Part shown: positions 10,660 to 22,594 of the stretch, one piece after another
How the letters are laid out: the number at the start of each line of letters is the position of its first letter
Numbering within the stretch: the stretch's first letter is position 1
From: Alentia gelatinosa
Lineage: Eukaryota; Annelida; Polychaeta; Phyllodocida; Polynoidae
NCBI GenBank assembly: GCA_950022655.1
Contig: OX465579.1
Coordinates: 75,775,193 to 75,839,192, forward strand
Reading direction: 5' to 3'
DNA length: 64,000 nucleotides
The notes under the pieces: generated by a model
Seen by the model: the letters and a program-made list of their open reading frames with translations, nothing else
What the model was told of the DNA's origin: nothing
Databases searched by the model: none
Made by a program: the position numbers and the translations under genes

Positions 10660-10958
10660 TTAGATTACGGGAGAACAATACTTCTAATAGAGTTGATATA
10701 CGTATGGAGGTATGAATACGAGAACACCTCAATTGCATAAGAAAGAATAACAAGATTAACGATGTACCAACGCACTTCAACAAACCTGACCATGATGGAG
10801 AACGAGAGGTAAAAGTCTACATCCTAGACTTCATATACAGACACCCGGAAAGCAAGGAGGCAAAACGTCTCAGAAACAAGATCGAATTCAATTGGATACA
10901 CAGACTCAAAACACAGGCGCCAAATGGACTCAACACGATCGATAATGTAAATGGCTGA
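10660..10958 (+). pseudogene. Penelope-like element, GIY-YIG endonuclease C-terminus
   Basis: The frame ending at TGA 10956-10958 reads REHLNCIRKNNKIND, then VPTHFNKPDHDG, then EFNWIHRLKTQAPNGLN. The order R-E-H-L, then H-F-N-x-P-x-H, then W-I-x-x-L-x-T-x-x-P-x-G-L-N is characteristic of the C-terminal GIY-YIG endonuclease of Penelope-like retroelements. That enzyme nicks target DNA so that the upstream reverse transcriptase can prime. Upstream the frame continues (NRVDIRMEV) but meets a TGA just before IREHL. The GIY-YIG signature and the whole reverse transcriptase are missing, so this is a 5'-truncated dead copy. A hammerhead-like RNA core lies 252 nt downstream on the same strand. Confidence 0.75.
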
Positions 10959-11194
10959 AACTAAAACTGTCGACAAAAAGTAAAGGTGAATCCAATAAGT
11001 TCCCCAAAAAATGCCACGTCAAATGATATTCGGCCAGACGAATAATAATTTTTTAACCAAAAGTTACCAAGGGGACTAAAATTGGACTGACTGGACAATA
11101 ACTGAGGCAGGCCTTAATAGGAGAGGGGACTCCAGTTCTGGTAACACAGGCCAGGGAACAAAAGACCACTAAAGATATAAATAAAAATTAACAC

Positions 11195-11275
11195 GACACC
11201 ACAACACACCTGATGAGACCTAAAAGTGGGTCGAAACCACTCGGTATGGAAAGTAGTCTCCGACAAGACACATTA
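11195..11275 (+). ncRNA. Hammerhead-ribozyme-like core downstream of the Penelope element
   Basis: CTGATGA (11210-11216) is followed by GACC, an 8-nt loop and GGTC (a perfect 4-bp stem II), then GAAA (11233-11236). Next come CC, a 4-nt loop, GG and TA, giving a short stem III ending in a UH-type cleavage site (G-TA at 11244-11246). This is the conserved order of a type I hammerhead. Penelope-like elements are known to carry hammerheads in their pseudo-LTRs, and the Penelope reading frame ends 252 nt upstream on the same strand. Against it, a convincing stem I between the bases before 11210 and those after 11246 was not found, so the copy may be decayed or inactive. Confidence 0.5.
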
Positions 11276-11537
11276 CTGAAAAAAGAAAAGGGACAAAAAG
11301 GGACACAAGCGGTGAGAGAAGGAATCCAAAGACAACAAGTATAAGTGACCCAACCAGGGGCACACACCTTTCGGAATAGGGGCACAAACTCCAATAAATC
11401 AAGCAGGTCCCACAGGGACATGAAGGACCAAAAATTAGTGGGACTGTAAACCCATGAAATACGAAATAAACAAAAAATTGGTCGAAACACCTATTTTTTG
11501 TGGGGGAGCCTGATGGCTAGGCCCTAATGTAGCAGAG

Positions 11538-11574
11538 CATATCGTAGCATATCGGGAAGATATGCTACGATATG
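11538..11574. repeat. Perfect 16-bp-arm hairpin
   Basis: CATATCGTAGCATATC (11538-11553) and GATATGCTACGATATG (11559-11574) are perfect inverted arms separated by GGGAA. Confidence 0.75.
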
Positions 11575-13680
11575 AAACAGTTGATATTGTACCAAGTCAT
11601 TGTTAGCGAGCAGCTTTGCCATACCACGTACAATTGCAGTATTGGGCGTAGGTCATGCACTGTCCTCGGTTAAGGAGAGAATATATACAAATTCAACTAT
11701 CTCCTTACTATCTGCGTGTCAAGTTTGTGACATTGGTAGAGGACAGGAGGCCAACATCCTTGTGTCTCAGAGGAGTGCCCATACCGAAATACCTTATTGA
11801 CACACTGTTGCTTGACATTTTTAGACCATGCAAAGACATTTGTAGTAGTAGCAGGTTGCTTGCTTGCCAACTGGATAACAGCAAACGATGCAAATACTCC
11901 ATGAAACCCATACTTTTATTTGTGGTTTGCACATGATTGAATTACCTCAATTTGTCAAATCATCTCATTTGATTCTATATGCAGGTGATACAGCAGTGTG
12001 GCAAACTTCTTAACTGTAACTGGTTCTTCTGACGTCACGCCTTATCACTGGTCGAGAGAACACTTTTAAACTTACCTCCCGACCAACCCTACAAGTTTTC
12101 TCATCAACCTCTCTGAGGTTCGCCTATTTTTCATTATGTCCGTACTTTGTCATCAATGTTCACATTTTTCACATTGATTAGGTCCATGCCAGACAAATTA
12201 ACCTTCTCTATTTTGCGGCAGTCCCGCTTCTTGTTGTCATTATATATATTCCGCTACTGCATTCATTGGGAAAAAAACCTTTAGAAAAGCACAGAAGAAA
12301 ATCACATCTGCTGAATTATATATTTTAAAGGTCACAAAATCGAAAGAAATTATTGACGAGAGAGTCAATGGTTATCTGTATTACCCGATATTGATACTGA
12401 TAAAGACAACTATAATAAATGATTACTTGGACTTTGGAACCTAAAGGCTGTACCAAGAAAATCAGTTGGTAGTTCAACTGAGGCCTTAGCCCCTTTATTC
12501 GGGCTACTTTGTACATATAACATATTATCTTCTATTTCTTCAATGAAGGTCAACAGAACTTAATTCAAGCAGACGGTTGGCTTGTAAATGTAACAGCAAC
12601 CAGGGTAATGTCACGTCGACATCGAATCTAAAGGATGGGGATGAAAGACAAGCAACAAACAGAGGGAAAGCTGAGCATCCAACCCTTGCTCCCGCCAACC
12701 GCAGACAAGCACACTACCTACAGACACTGAGCCCATTGACCTAACAGGTAGACATTAAAATGGTTACTGTTTCCGTTCTGTATGACCTGTCTAATGAAGT
12801 AGATTGAATGCTTTAGCTATCGCTAAGCATTTGGTATAATGACAGGATATCGCACAAAGAAACCTTCATCACTCACCGATATAGAAATTCAGTAATTGGT
12901 CCGCTGCCTTTTTGTCGATGTCCGAAACACTACTCGCTACTTTCTGAACATCTTGATCGGAATGCAAATCTTATTTCAAACATTTTTTGCATATTTTTTG
13001 TCGAGGAGGATAATTTACGGGCGTGCCTGGACAAGGCTCAATCACCGACTACCGGGCGACATGAGAGAGATGGGATACCACGATGGACAAAGAGGGGCAA
13101 ACATTGCCTAAATCAGTCAAATTGCTGTTGAAAACAGTCCAGCACCTGCTGCAGCCGTTGTTAGACATCTCCTTTTGACACAGTGATGAGTACAATTACC
13201 TAACCTTTTGTTTTGGCCAGCACTAAAGGCACCAGGGATTTCCATTTGGCGATCATCCTTCTAATGAAAGTGGGGGCTAATTTTGGTTTAATAGGATGAA
13301 AATCATCACCCGGCCTCCTAAGCCAGTGAAGGCGTTTTTCCCCACACCCTAATAGTTTTGCATTGTCCAGAGAGTTATGTCTTTGGCGATGGAACTATTT
13401 TCTTCCGCTGGGCCTTTGTCTGTGGCCATTCTGGTGACATGGGAGGCAATTTCTGGCCGATTGTCTCAAGTAGAACTCAGGTGGGTGCGAACAAAACGTC
13501 ACTAATGATCAATTACAAAGTGCGCCTGCGCATCGCACTGTTTGGCCTGCAACCATTGAACGCAATTGTTGTTCATTTTCGCTCAGGCCTGTACGATTAA
13601 CTTCCTGAAGTGTTGTGCTCGGCTCTCTAATATCGCTCGGCAAAAGGGTTGCGAGTAGCATCTAATACGTTTATACCTGT
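11575..13680. other. Intergenic, no gene seen
   Basis: About 2.1 kb with only short open frames lacking recognisable domains; a short imperfect hairpin (AATGCTTTAGC/GCTAAGCATT) sits near 12809-12833. Confidence 0.4.
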
Positions 13681-13689
13681 TTCTATGGT

Positions 13690-13995
13690 CCGATCATTCG
13701 GCATCGATCTCCAGTCAATAACTACCTACCGATTCTTTGAAAACTGAGAGAAATTGAATGGAAGCAAGAGTGTAGAAGAGCCACCACATATTTTGCCAGT
13801 GGTGACAAGACCAAGCCATCACTCGTCAACAGAATAGGATGTCTTTGGTTTTTATTTGTGATTCTCAAGGTTTGAATTCGAAAATTCCATCGGCATACAT
13901 GTGCTCCTAAAATGCAGTGCGAACAAGGCATGCACTGCACCCTGACCGATTATTTGATACAGCTATGTGGTCGGTGGCCAACACCGACTGACGTT
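13690..13995. repeat. MITE, relative of the 17.7-kb element
   Basis: Shares CATGCACTGCACCCT and then GTCGGTGGCCA with 18039-18090, plus a CTGTTTCTATGGTCCGAT-type left end like CTGTTTCCATCGGCCGAT at 17711. The termini are poorly preserved, so the borders are approximate. Confidence 0.45.
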
Positions 13996-13999
13996 TATA

Positions 14000-14940
14000 G
14001 TAACTCAATAAGTTATGCCATTTAATGCACCACATAAGGTGGCCCTACTCATTTCCCCTGTAATGATAAAACGGACTGGAACTCGGACTGGTTACTGGAA
14101 TCATCCGTCTTTGACGACTTCTATAAAATGTCATTGTAGATTTTCAAACACACAAGCTATAACACGTACCAACAGGTCCGGTCATTTTATGGCTAATGAC
14201 CTTCATGGGGTCAGGTGGATGTATTTACAGGATACTATATACACCTCGTATCCAAATCAATCCCAGCAATTCCAAGATTTAATATACTATATCTAAGGGT
14301 CAACTCGCATGTCGGGAATAAAAATTATTTGACAATTATTTTGTTATAAAATCACTGATAAAATGAATGATGGCAATACAAAATCTGATAACTAAGAACA
14401 TGATTTGAGTAACTTGTTTCCACGTCACTATTTATCTATATCGGCCTATAATAAGAGTCTCATTGTATATCCGAGAATTGATATAAAATGGCGTTGAAGG
14501 GGTTGGTGGATGGGAGACTTCCAGCACGTTCAGCCCGGTTGCTGTAGAGAAGTGACGCCTTGTGGCCTATTTCATTATCTTTTGTAGTGCCATACTGAAC
14601 ATACGTGGTTGGCCGTTTCTGTTAATAAAATAGTACAATACATATTATGTGGGTGAATAGGATTTGTACAGATGTATCACAGAAACGGATTACGGTATGT
14701 GAAATAAATTAAAATTTTACATGAAACACATCATTATATTAATATGATTCTATGAAAGTCAAATAAGCGGTTGACTAGAAATCACCTACGATTTTACAAT
14801 TATATTCTAATGATACTATATTTCATTTGCATGTTACTTTATAATCCACCAATAAAAAGGCCATTTTATACCTATGCTGATTAATTTCACAGATACCAGT
14901 CTTGTTATCTCTGAGATGAGGTTTCGGTCCTGTTCGCCCA
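14000..14940. other. Intergenic, no gene seen
   Basis: No gene recognised. A stretch near 14500-14555 superficially resembles part of 5S rRNA but was rejected. Confidence 0.35.
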
Positions 14941-14943
14941 CCG

Positions 14944-14968
14944 GCATACTTTGACAGTCAAAGTATGC
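14944..14968. repeat. Perfect 25-bp palindrome
   Basis: GCATACTTTGAC and GTCAAAGTATGC flank a single central A. Confidence 0.75.
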
Positions 14969-15149
14969 TTGGATGTAATCAAAATACTCATGCACTCTGA
15001 AAACGCAATTGTTTTATTCACGAACGTCTCCTCAACGAGTCCGCGGTACAAAAATGTTTGCAATGTACTCCAAATACGTTCAACTAAAATATCCTGGTAT
15101 AGATGACGACATATTCCGTTGATTGCAGGGTCCATCTACAGACGAGACG

Positions 15150-15880
15150 CTCACCCATATGAAACTGCGTCCCCCAAGCGTTCTCTTTTTTCCTGAGCAG
15201 CTCTGGTTTAGGACTCTTGCACTCTCCTGAGAGATCCGATAGCACCATCCGCGTCCATCTCCAAGGGGCCGCTCAATTCGGTCAATGGTGTGTTTTAGTT
15301 TTCATCTACATCTCTCTGTTTTTCTCTTCCTGTACTTCACATATGAATCTCACGTTACTCTGCAATGCTCTCTAATTCTCTTTCTCTCGGTTTCTGTCTC
15401 TTGGTTTCTCAACGGGTTCTCTCCGTCTCCCACCGTCTCCCATTCACTGGTTGCCCTCGTGTTTTTGTAACCTTCAGGGAAGACGGTTCTATCGATAGGC
15501 GGCGGTTTGTTTTGAGACCGGAAACGGGATCGGCTGGCGAGCCACTCTGACCCGCTTGTACCCGGTGACGCCCGCCTGTGGTTAAGTAAGAGAGCGACGC
15601 ACTTCCGTCAGTCGACACCTGCTCGCCGCCCCCTCTGGTGGCCGGGGTTGGCACTAGAGGCAGGCCGGCAGTGCGCACGCGTCGCTCTCATTTCCGCCTC
15701 TCATGGCCGGCGGGGAAAAGGGTCGCACGTCCACGACCATCTGCCGCGGGAAGGCAATCCATCTGCAGTACGAGGCAAGCATGGCGAAACTGACATCTGC
15801 CTCTTAGGGGTAAGCACAGATCTCGGGCAGTGTAAAATCATTGAGAGATCGTTCCCTAAAGGCGGCCGCTAAAGACCTGC
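15150..15880. other. GC/CpG-rich block with no clear gene
   Basis: This stretch is much richer in CG dinucleotides than its surroundings, especially from about 15480 to 15870. It has open frames on both strands (for example 15409-15678 minus, 15648-15872 plus) but no recognisable protein domain. A GTAAGC donor-like site occurs near 15809. It may be a promoter/first-exon CpG-rich region or an inserted repeat. Confidence 0.25.
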
Positions 15881-15941
15881 AGAACCTTATATATCTGATT
15901 TTCTTTATCCTTCTGTCTCATGAGTTCTTGTACTATAGAGG

Positions 15942-16081
15942 AAACCCATGAAAGTTTAGGGTCTGAGCTCGTATCCCATCGAGTTTGAATCACGTAGTAA
16001 TTCACAAGGCGAAGCCGCGTGAATTGCTATGTGATTCAAATGAGATGGGATCGAGCTCTGACCCTAAACTTGAATGGGTTT
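15942..16081. repeat. 140-bp foldback element
   Basis: Inverted arms of about 63 bp start AAACCCATGAAAGTTTAGGG at the left and end CCCTAAACTTGAATGGGTTT at the right. The inner parts, GAATCACGTAGTAATTCAC and GTGAATTGCTATGTGATTC, meet around a short GC-rich loop. It is non-coding and MITE-like. Confidence 0.8.
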
Positions 16082-16239
16082 CTGAATTTATCTCACCCTT
16101 AATATTGACTAATGGGCTAACATTTGTGACATTATCCCCCATTGGATATTTTTCCTAAATATCTAATGGGTATCAGATACGAGTTTCCAATGTTAAGTCT
16201 ATGGAGAAAAAATATCTTGGGTGAGATAAAGTCTTGTAC

Positions 16240-16490
16240 CGCATTGTGAAGTCTCATGCAGTCTCGAACAGACATTTGCTGTCTTTTACATGAGTTGTTA
16301 CATGTCTGGTGCAGTCCTTTGCGGTCCCGTCAATCTTACATTGTCTCCCATATATTCTAGCACAGTGTCGCACACGCTTGTCCACTTTCATTTTCAGATC
16401 TTATGTAGTCGGGTACATCCTGGTACGTAAAATACAGTCTTGTCTGGTGCAGTCTCGTGCTGTCTGATGAAGTCTCATAGTCTCCTGCAG
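16240..16490 (+). repeat. GTCT-rich degenerate short-period repeat
   Basis: Words such as GTCTCATGCAGTCT, TGGTGCAGTC, GTCTGGTGCAGTCTCGTGCT and GTCTGATGAAGTCTCATAGTC recur irregularly. This suggests an old tandem array of a roughly 10-15 bp unit. Confidence 0.4.
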
Positions 16491-16491
16491 T

Positions 16492-16870
16492 ATAAAAAAA
16501 GAGATGTGTGATAACCACACCTCAAGGCGACCCACGGTCTCATTCTGATCCGGAAGAGCGTCCTGACGTGTTGACACCAGGGGGCGCCAGTAATGTGGGT
16601 GACAGGGGCATGACGGGTAAAAAACAGCGGACAGTGTTGAAGGGTGCAGCGATGGAGTGGCTTTAATGGGACAGAGGGGTTTCTCCGGTCGCTATAAACG
16701 GACCCCTGTTCCCCCGTCGCCCGCCACCAGTGGGATCGACCTCCTTCATAAAAGGTTTTAAACAAGGTCCACGTCCGCCTAACCGTGCACGACAGGGGAT
16801 CGAACATGAAATCCATTTCTGACATCGCTCGACAGGGGCAAGGAGACGTTTGGGGTGGGGAGGGATGTCA
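16492..16870 (-). repeat. Possible tRNA-derived SINE
   Basis: On the minus strand GTTCGATCCCC (about 16807-16797) is a good Pol III B-box. TGTCGAGCGATG about 30 nt upstream is a weak A-box. A body of about 300 nt follows and ends in CATCTCTTTTTTTAT (about 16506-16492), which could be a Pol III terminator. The GC-rich interior yields long but domain-free open frames. The weak A-box and single copy keep this tentative. Confidence 0.3.
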
Positions 16871-17409
16871 GCTGGACAGGCGTGAGGGGGTTGGGGTCTG
16901 GATGGGTCGTTATAGAAACGGGGAAAACCGCCAGGGTGGGCTAGACTAGGTGGATAATCTTGTCGGATGAGAGATTGGACATGCGTGGGTGTTGTGATGA
17001 AGAATGAAGAGTGTAGTGAGTGGGCGAGGTATACTCGGAGCGTAGAGCAGTAAGGCTTTCTAGAATGGACAGGGGCAGTTTCAGTAATGATCTCAGAATT
17101 GATAGTGACCCTATCCTCCAATGCAAAGCACAAATCATGTTGTTTATGGATCCTTTTATCTGCAGACCAGTCCATTACTGACCGTACAGTATCATTTCAA
17201 TGGAGATTAATTTTACAAATTTACATCAATGAGCAAAGATCATTCATAAAGTTTCCATGTGCATACATACAAGTAACATATCCTCCATCTCTTTCCGTGA
17301 ATTTGTAATCCCCAATGTATGACCTATTACCCAAGATGCATTTGATATATTATTTATATTTCCCTCGACAATCAAAATGACCCTCATATGGCATATCCTT
17401 CATACACAG

Positions 17410-17525
17410 TTGGTGGAGATTGTTTGAGGAAAGGTTATAAATGGGTTTGCAGGGAGGATTCTCACTGCGGTGACAAGAGACATCTGAGAGAGATGATGTC
17501 CACGTGTCGTCAGGAATGCCCTTTG
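17410..17525 (+). CDS. Candidate exon with ShK-like cysteine spacing
   Basis: An acceptor-like CCTTCATACACAG precedes 17410 and a GTGACG donor-like site follows 17525. The frame between them reads VGGDCLRKGYKWVC, then REDSHCGDKRHLREMM, then STCRQECP. The cysteine spacing (C-x8-C-x5-C-x10-C-x3-C, with MM before the fourth Cys) is close to the ShKT fold, a small disulfide domain common in secreted animal enzymes and ion-channel-binding peptides. The sixth Cys is absent and one spacer is a residue long. No signal peptide or neighbouring exon is visible, so function cannot be assigned and this may be chance. Confidence 0.25.
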
Positions 17526-17704
17526 GTGACGTCTAGACAAACTACAGGCAGATGGACACGCCGTCGTGAAACTATATCAAACGTGACTTGTGTGGGGCAA
17601 ACATTGGCCGAGACACGCCGCTGGACTGTGTCAGAAACGATGTTGAGTTCCCCCTCCCCATCCACAGCTTACAACACATCCCTACCCACACACACACACT
17701 TGAC

Positions 17705-18161
17705 GTAAGGTCTGTTTCCATCGGCCGATTATTCAACACCGAGCTGCAGTCGGGAACCACCATTCAACTATATGTCCGTTTCCATTGTCCGAAGAAAACG
17801 GTGTCGATCTTTTGGGTTTTCCTAATAGCCTAGTTGCATTTTGCGTCAGATAAATAGAAACGAACCACCTTGTGTAATCATTACCGATTATTTTGTCGAA
17901 GATTATCCAATAAGGCCACAACTAACTGGCATCCTCACGGACCAATAGAATCAACCCAATTTGATCTCGGTTGTGATCCTCAAAGATTATGCATGGACAT
18001 TAAATTGAAATCTGCTCGTAAAAAGCAGCAAAAACAAATCATGCACTGCACCCTCGCCAATTATTAAGTACCAATGTGCAGTCGGTGGCCACAAACGAGG
18101 GTAGTTTTGGGTAGCTCAAATAATCGGTGGCGCTTTCATCGGCCAATATAAACATTCCTAA
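17705..18161. repeat. MITE, CTGTTTCCATCGGCCGAT family
   Basis: The left end GTAAGGTCTGTTTCCATCGG and the reversed right end TTAGGAATGTTTATATTGG(CCGAT) form an imperfect terminal inverted repeat over about 457 bp. The flanks read GTAA and CTAA, consistent with decayed TTAA targets. The interior from 17970 to 18100 is shared with 13855-13990. Confidence 0.55.
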
Positions 18162-19030
18162 GGGCTGGCAGACACGGAGGCAGTAAGCCGGTCCCCGCCA
18201 AGCAACTGTGCACACATTTAGACCCACAAGTGTGAGGCAACAGGAATAAATAATAACGCCAATATCGCTCCTCGCGCTTGTCTTCGTCTTCTTTACACGC
18301 CCTCCCCCCTTACACAGACACATTCACGTTCGTAGTCAGGCAACATTCTCAGTAGGCGGTCTAGGCACGCTTTCAAGGAAACTACACGTATTGTGGAAAA
18401 TACTCTTTTATTTGGCTGTATTATATCGAATGCACAGTGGCATTGAATTACTTGCAAAGAAATGCCTTAAAAATACCAATGTTCACAATTGAGTGTAATT
18501 ATATATATCGAATGACCACAGAAATGGATCATTTAAGTCGGGACTGAATTAGGGGTCACTAATGTAGATAGTTTATATATGACTAAATGTATTTTAACCA
18601 GTAAGACCGGAAAGAAAATGTTGAGAATCTCTACATAGGCATACATAAATTAAAATGCAAAAATTATGATATCTTGTCCACATGTATGTTGTGTTGGGGA
18701 GAATTCAGAGCAGAGGAGTGAACCTCGAAGATGCCCTTGAGCTTCGGACAAAACCGGAGGTATCAATTAATATGACAAACATGCAAATATCATAAATAAA
18801 GATTATATCATATGTATACATATGAATATATATATATACTATGTGTTGTATTCATGTATATGCAAAATTGTGTTAATATACAATGTATGTACGTCTGCTT
18901 TTATGATATCTGGGATGCATCGAGATGCGGATATGAGACCGACTCACTTCTTACATCAAAGACAATCATACAAATAACGCTGTGATCTATGACTGACATG
19001 ACCTTCATCCGCATCCTCTACCATGGCTGG
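18162..19030. other. Intergenic, no gene seen
   Basis: AT-rich, with no recognisable coding or repeat structure. Confidence 0.4.
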
Positions 19031-19032
19031 AA

Positions 19033-19185
19033 GAGGTGGAGGAGAATGAGGAATGCATGCCTTATGACATCACAAAGGCGGCTACACGCACCAGCATTGA
19101 CACCACAGTCAGGAACTGCTTCCTACAACTCTGCCGAATGTCGTCTGCCTGTGTCCTGTCTTTGGATGCAATCCAATGCAGCTAT
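19033..19185 (+). CDS. Candidate internal exon, unrecognised
   Basis: One frame reads LPWLEEVEENEECMPYDITK, then AATRTSIDTTVRNCFLQL, then CVLSLDAIQCSY, and reaches a consensus-like donor TAT|GTAAGC at 19186. A pyrimidine-rich stretch (CTTCATCCGCATCCTCTACC) precedes it and could serve an acceptor. The peptide is charged and protein-like, but I recognise no family and no partner exon. Equally it may be chance coding potential. Confidence 0.22.
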
Positions 19186-19189
19186 GTAA

Positions 19190-21080
19190 GCAAGGCGCTC
19201 ATTGGACGGCAGCTGTCGTGTCCGGCGCTGAGAGGATTTATGGTCATCTGGGCGCTTGTATTCATGAAGCAATGACTGAGCACTTTTCTGTTGCATAATG
19301 CCTTGTGTTGGTTTCTGATCCATCTCTCTGTCTTAGAGATACATAGCTGTCTCGTGTCGTTATTTGTTCATCCATGCGTTGAATAATTCAAAGCTTCTAC
19401 ATTAATCATTGCACATTTACTGTTTTAGCACATTTCCCTACCTGTGTATTTTAGCACCCTTGGTACAACTCGTAGGTGCGATAACGAAAACTATCGTAAT
19501 CAAACTAGATTGAAAAAAAACCCATCTAACGCAATTAACTCTTTTCACGGTTGTAAAACCAGATAGCATTCACGTTATAAGCGTTTTATCGGCAAACGAT
19601 GACTCGGACTAAGGCACCGTTTTGGCAAGGAAATATGTTAACACAATCTCATTGAACTAATCTTAATTGATTTATTTGCATTAGCCCTACAGATAATACA
19701 CACAGCATTGTGGGGATGTGGAAGCATACTGTATTCAATGCTAACTGTAGAGAAGGAAACGATGGACGATGATTGCATGTAATACACGTTGCCATACATC
19801 AGAATACATTTATAATAACACGGTACATATTCATTTCAGTTTTACTCATTATTTTATCCAAGTAGACGCAATTCATACAAAAGAAGTTCATTCTTCCCCG
19901 CAGGATTTTCGGTAAATGCTCAATGATTTAACTCTAGGACTTTAACTTTGAGTTTTCCAAGTGATCTAATACCTGTTGTAGGCCATCCATCAAGTGTGTA
20001 GACAGTGGTCAGGGACTGGGGTTAATAGAACTTGGGAAACTTTGCGTATATCGCTTCAGCAATATATTTCTAAGATATAGTGAATGGGGTAGTCATTTCA
20101 TACAGAACCTTTGCGTGTGTATACTCTCTGGAAGGTCTTATATTTCTGGTGGGATATTTGTTAGAAGATAGAGGACACTAGTCCAAGTTCTAGGTAATGG
20201 AATTCTACACAGCTATGCTGTCTCCATGGAGGGAAAGCCATTCACTTCCATGGGCGTTCACCTCTAGGACAAAGGAATACGGCATAGAGAATTCGGTGCT
20301 TTAAACCAAAGTAAACATATCATGTAAACGCCATGTTTGCGCCTTTGTTCTGAAGCAGTGGGTCCAGTGAGAGTCACGCCTGTCTCACTGAGTGGCCACC
20401 TCCCTACACCGAGCATGTGACCTTGATCCTTCCCTGTTTGTCTATGATGTGGACCACAAAGAGCTGGCCATCACGGTTATTATGTTTGTCCCCGAGAACG
20501 CCTTATGAGGCTCTACATGGAATAATGATACGTGCAAAGCTTTGTTTTCTGGTGTGTATGATGTATGTGGCAGGTAGAATGGCCCTTTGTTCTGTATCTG
20601 TACTTTGCTATCACAAATGTAATTATTGGATGAACCCTGAACTCCCATTTGATGTTAGTATTGCCAGAACATCTTGATATTTTACGGATGCCTGTAAAAA
20701 ACGAATCAATTAATGTTAGATTAAAATGAGTCTACATACCGTCCCTTGGACTCCCAAAGGATGGCCTATTACATTCAAACCAGATAATATCAACATAACT
20801 CCCTATATGATATCCTACCGAGTGTCCTACAACCATTATATCACCTGAGTGATAGCCTATCAATTACTTACTTACCGATGTACGTCAACTTAGCCACCTA
20901 TGTGTAGTAGCCTACCCAACCGCATACATAGCAATGTACCTAAATACCATCCTCCTAATGACCAATATATATATCAGCTACCATACCCACCAAAATCCCC
21001 TACATTCACCTTGCCACTAATATAATCACCTACCTGCCCTCCTATATATCCACCCAGCCACTTATGTATTACATATTTAT
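19190..21080. other. Intergenic, no gene seen
   Basis: No gene recognised. From about 20740 to 21060 the plus strand is G-poor and full of CCTAC/CACCTA words, suggesting a very degenerate short-unit repeat. Confidence 0.35.
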
Positions 21081-21081
21081 A

Positions 21082-21163
21082 TAGAACGTCCTGACCATGT
21101 TGTACATGCTACAAATGTTCATCGAGTTTTGTAGCATGTACACGCATGGTAGGGCGTTTTATA
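21082..21163. repeat. 82-bp foldback, shares arms with 37593-37735
   Basis: TAGAACGTCCTGACCATG...GTACATGCTACAAA and TTTGTAGCATGTACA..CATGGTAGGGCGTTTTATA form inverted arms. The word GTTTTGTAGCATGTACA and the following CATGGT.AGG are repeated in the element at 37593-37735, so this is a dispersed family. Confidence 0.6.
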
Positions 21164-21638
21164 TTCATTATATACCCAAAAATGTTGAAATTTAACTGGA
21201 AGGTACCGTAAATAGAATTATTCCGTCTATTTCGTAAATCCTATGATAGCAAAAAGTCGTCAGTACACTCTGATACGGGTAAGGTCCGTGAACAGGTCAT
21301 CATCTACATCATACAACTCTCCAAGCACATATAATGAAGTTAAGATGAAATACACCAGGGCGCGACCAGTAGGTCTCCAAAGGCTCATCAAGTTGTTTTT
21401 TTCCCCTAAAGACTTTGATTTTAGACAACGGCATTAATATTTGATAACCTGGAAACTCTTGAATACATATATATAAATTATTTTTAATCATTTGAAAAAG
21501 TGGCTACCCCTCACGTTTTTCAGTTTTCTGGAGCCATTGGATATACGTTGAGCATCACAGATTTACACCCATTTCTGGTAAGTTATTTCATATATTGTTT
21601 TTAAAGAAATCTTTACATATTCTGCTCAACTCATTAGC

Positions 21639-22101
21639 ATAAGAGGGTGCGTCCACCAACCACGACAAGGCTACTACAAGTCCCGACATGAAAGTTCCAA
21701 TCGCAGCCTTGTCGCAGCCTTGTCGTGAGAAGAGCATTGTCGGGTCAGCGGTGTCGGGGCGTGTCGTAGACGATGCCGGTTTCCGTAAAAAAGGCGCCCA
21801 TGGTTCAGACACACTACGACAGTGATATCGAGGAAACCACAACACTCCACGACAAAGGTCCAGTCGTAGCAAAAATCGAACATGTTCGATATTGTCGTGG
21901 CCTTGTCGGAGGGCCTCCGACAACCTCCCGACAAGCTTTGTGTCGCAGCCTGTCGGGGCCTTGTCGTAGCCTCTTGTCGGGAACTAGGGTCCACCAACCA
22001 CGACAAGGCTACGACACGCCTTCCAATCGTAGAGCTGTCGTGGACCTTGTCGGAAAGCCGTTGTCGCAGCCCTGTCGTGGTTGGTGGACACACCCTCTTA
22101 G
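21639..22101. repeat. 463-bp MITE with GTCCACCAACCACGACA termini
   Basis: The left end AAGAGGGTGCGTCCACCAAC and right end GTTGGTGGACACACCCTCTT are inverted over about 31 bp. The interior is dense in CTTGTCGTAG/CTACGACAAG words on both strands. Flanks ATAA and TTAG are each one change from TTAA. Apparent open frames on both strands arise from the repetitive CGACAAG content and carry no domain. Confidence 0.75.
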
Positions 22102-22594
22102 TCTCATAGGTCATCCTTACAAGCTTAGTTAGAGAAGACAATGTAGAACTTCAAGAATGGACAAGCGATCGTTTAACTGCACCCACACTGTCAGATCCAC
22201 TCAATTTCTCCACCTGAATAGGGAATCATTGAATTATTACACATGGACGTATATATCTAATTTATTTATGATTTATGTGAACATTTAAATAATTTCAAAA
22301 TATTGAACACTCAAATAACGATGCACATTTTATATATTTGAATCTGGAATTATGTATCTACCTCAAACTCTTCGATGGACGGGGTCGACATTGGAAGCAA
22401 GGTGGGTCGATAGGTTGACGGGCATACCACACTGGGTTATCTGGGCTGCGTTTGTAGTTAATACATAGATAGAATGGACTCTCATCCGATAGGGTTTAAT
22501 GAGGCCTGTGACTAGAATTTAACTCTAGTAGGGTGACTGGGCAGCATGCAGGGTTAGAAGGTATCCCCAAATTTTAGGAGTAAAGACTCTACAC
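22102..22594. other. Spacer downstream of the DUF3504 gene
   Basis: On the minus strand this lies 3' of the gene's stop at 22595; no continuation of the domain or further exon was recognised. Confidence 0.35.

Noticed and set aside
14500..14560. 5S rRNA-like stretch (GGTGGATGGGAGAC ... GGTTGCTGTAG)
   Set aside because: Only about 30 nt resemble the 3' half of 5S rRNA; the upstream half and internal promoter are absent.
16475..17175. 116- and 170-codon minus-strand frames
   Set aside because: Pro/Arg-rich composition follows the GC content; no domain, and the region is better explained as a possible SINE.
21588..22141. Overlapping 111-155-codon frames on both strands
   Set aside because: They are produced by the CGACAAG-rich interior of the MITE at 21639-22101 and have no domain.
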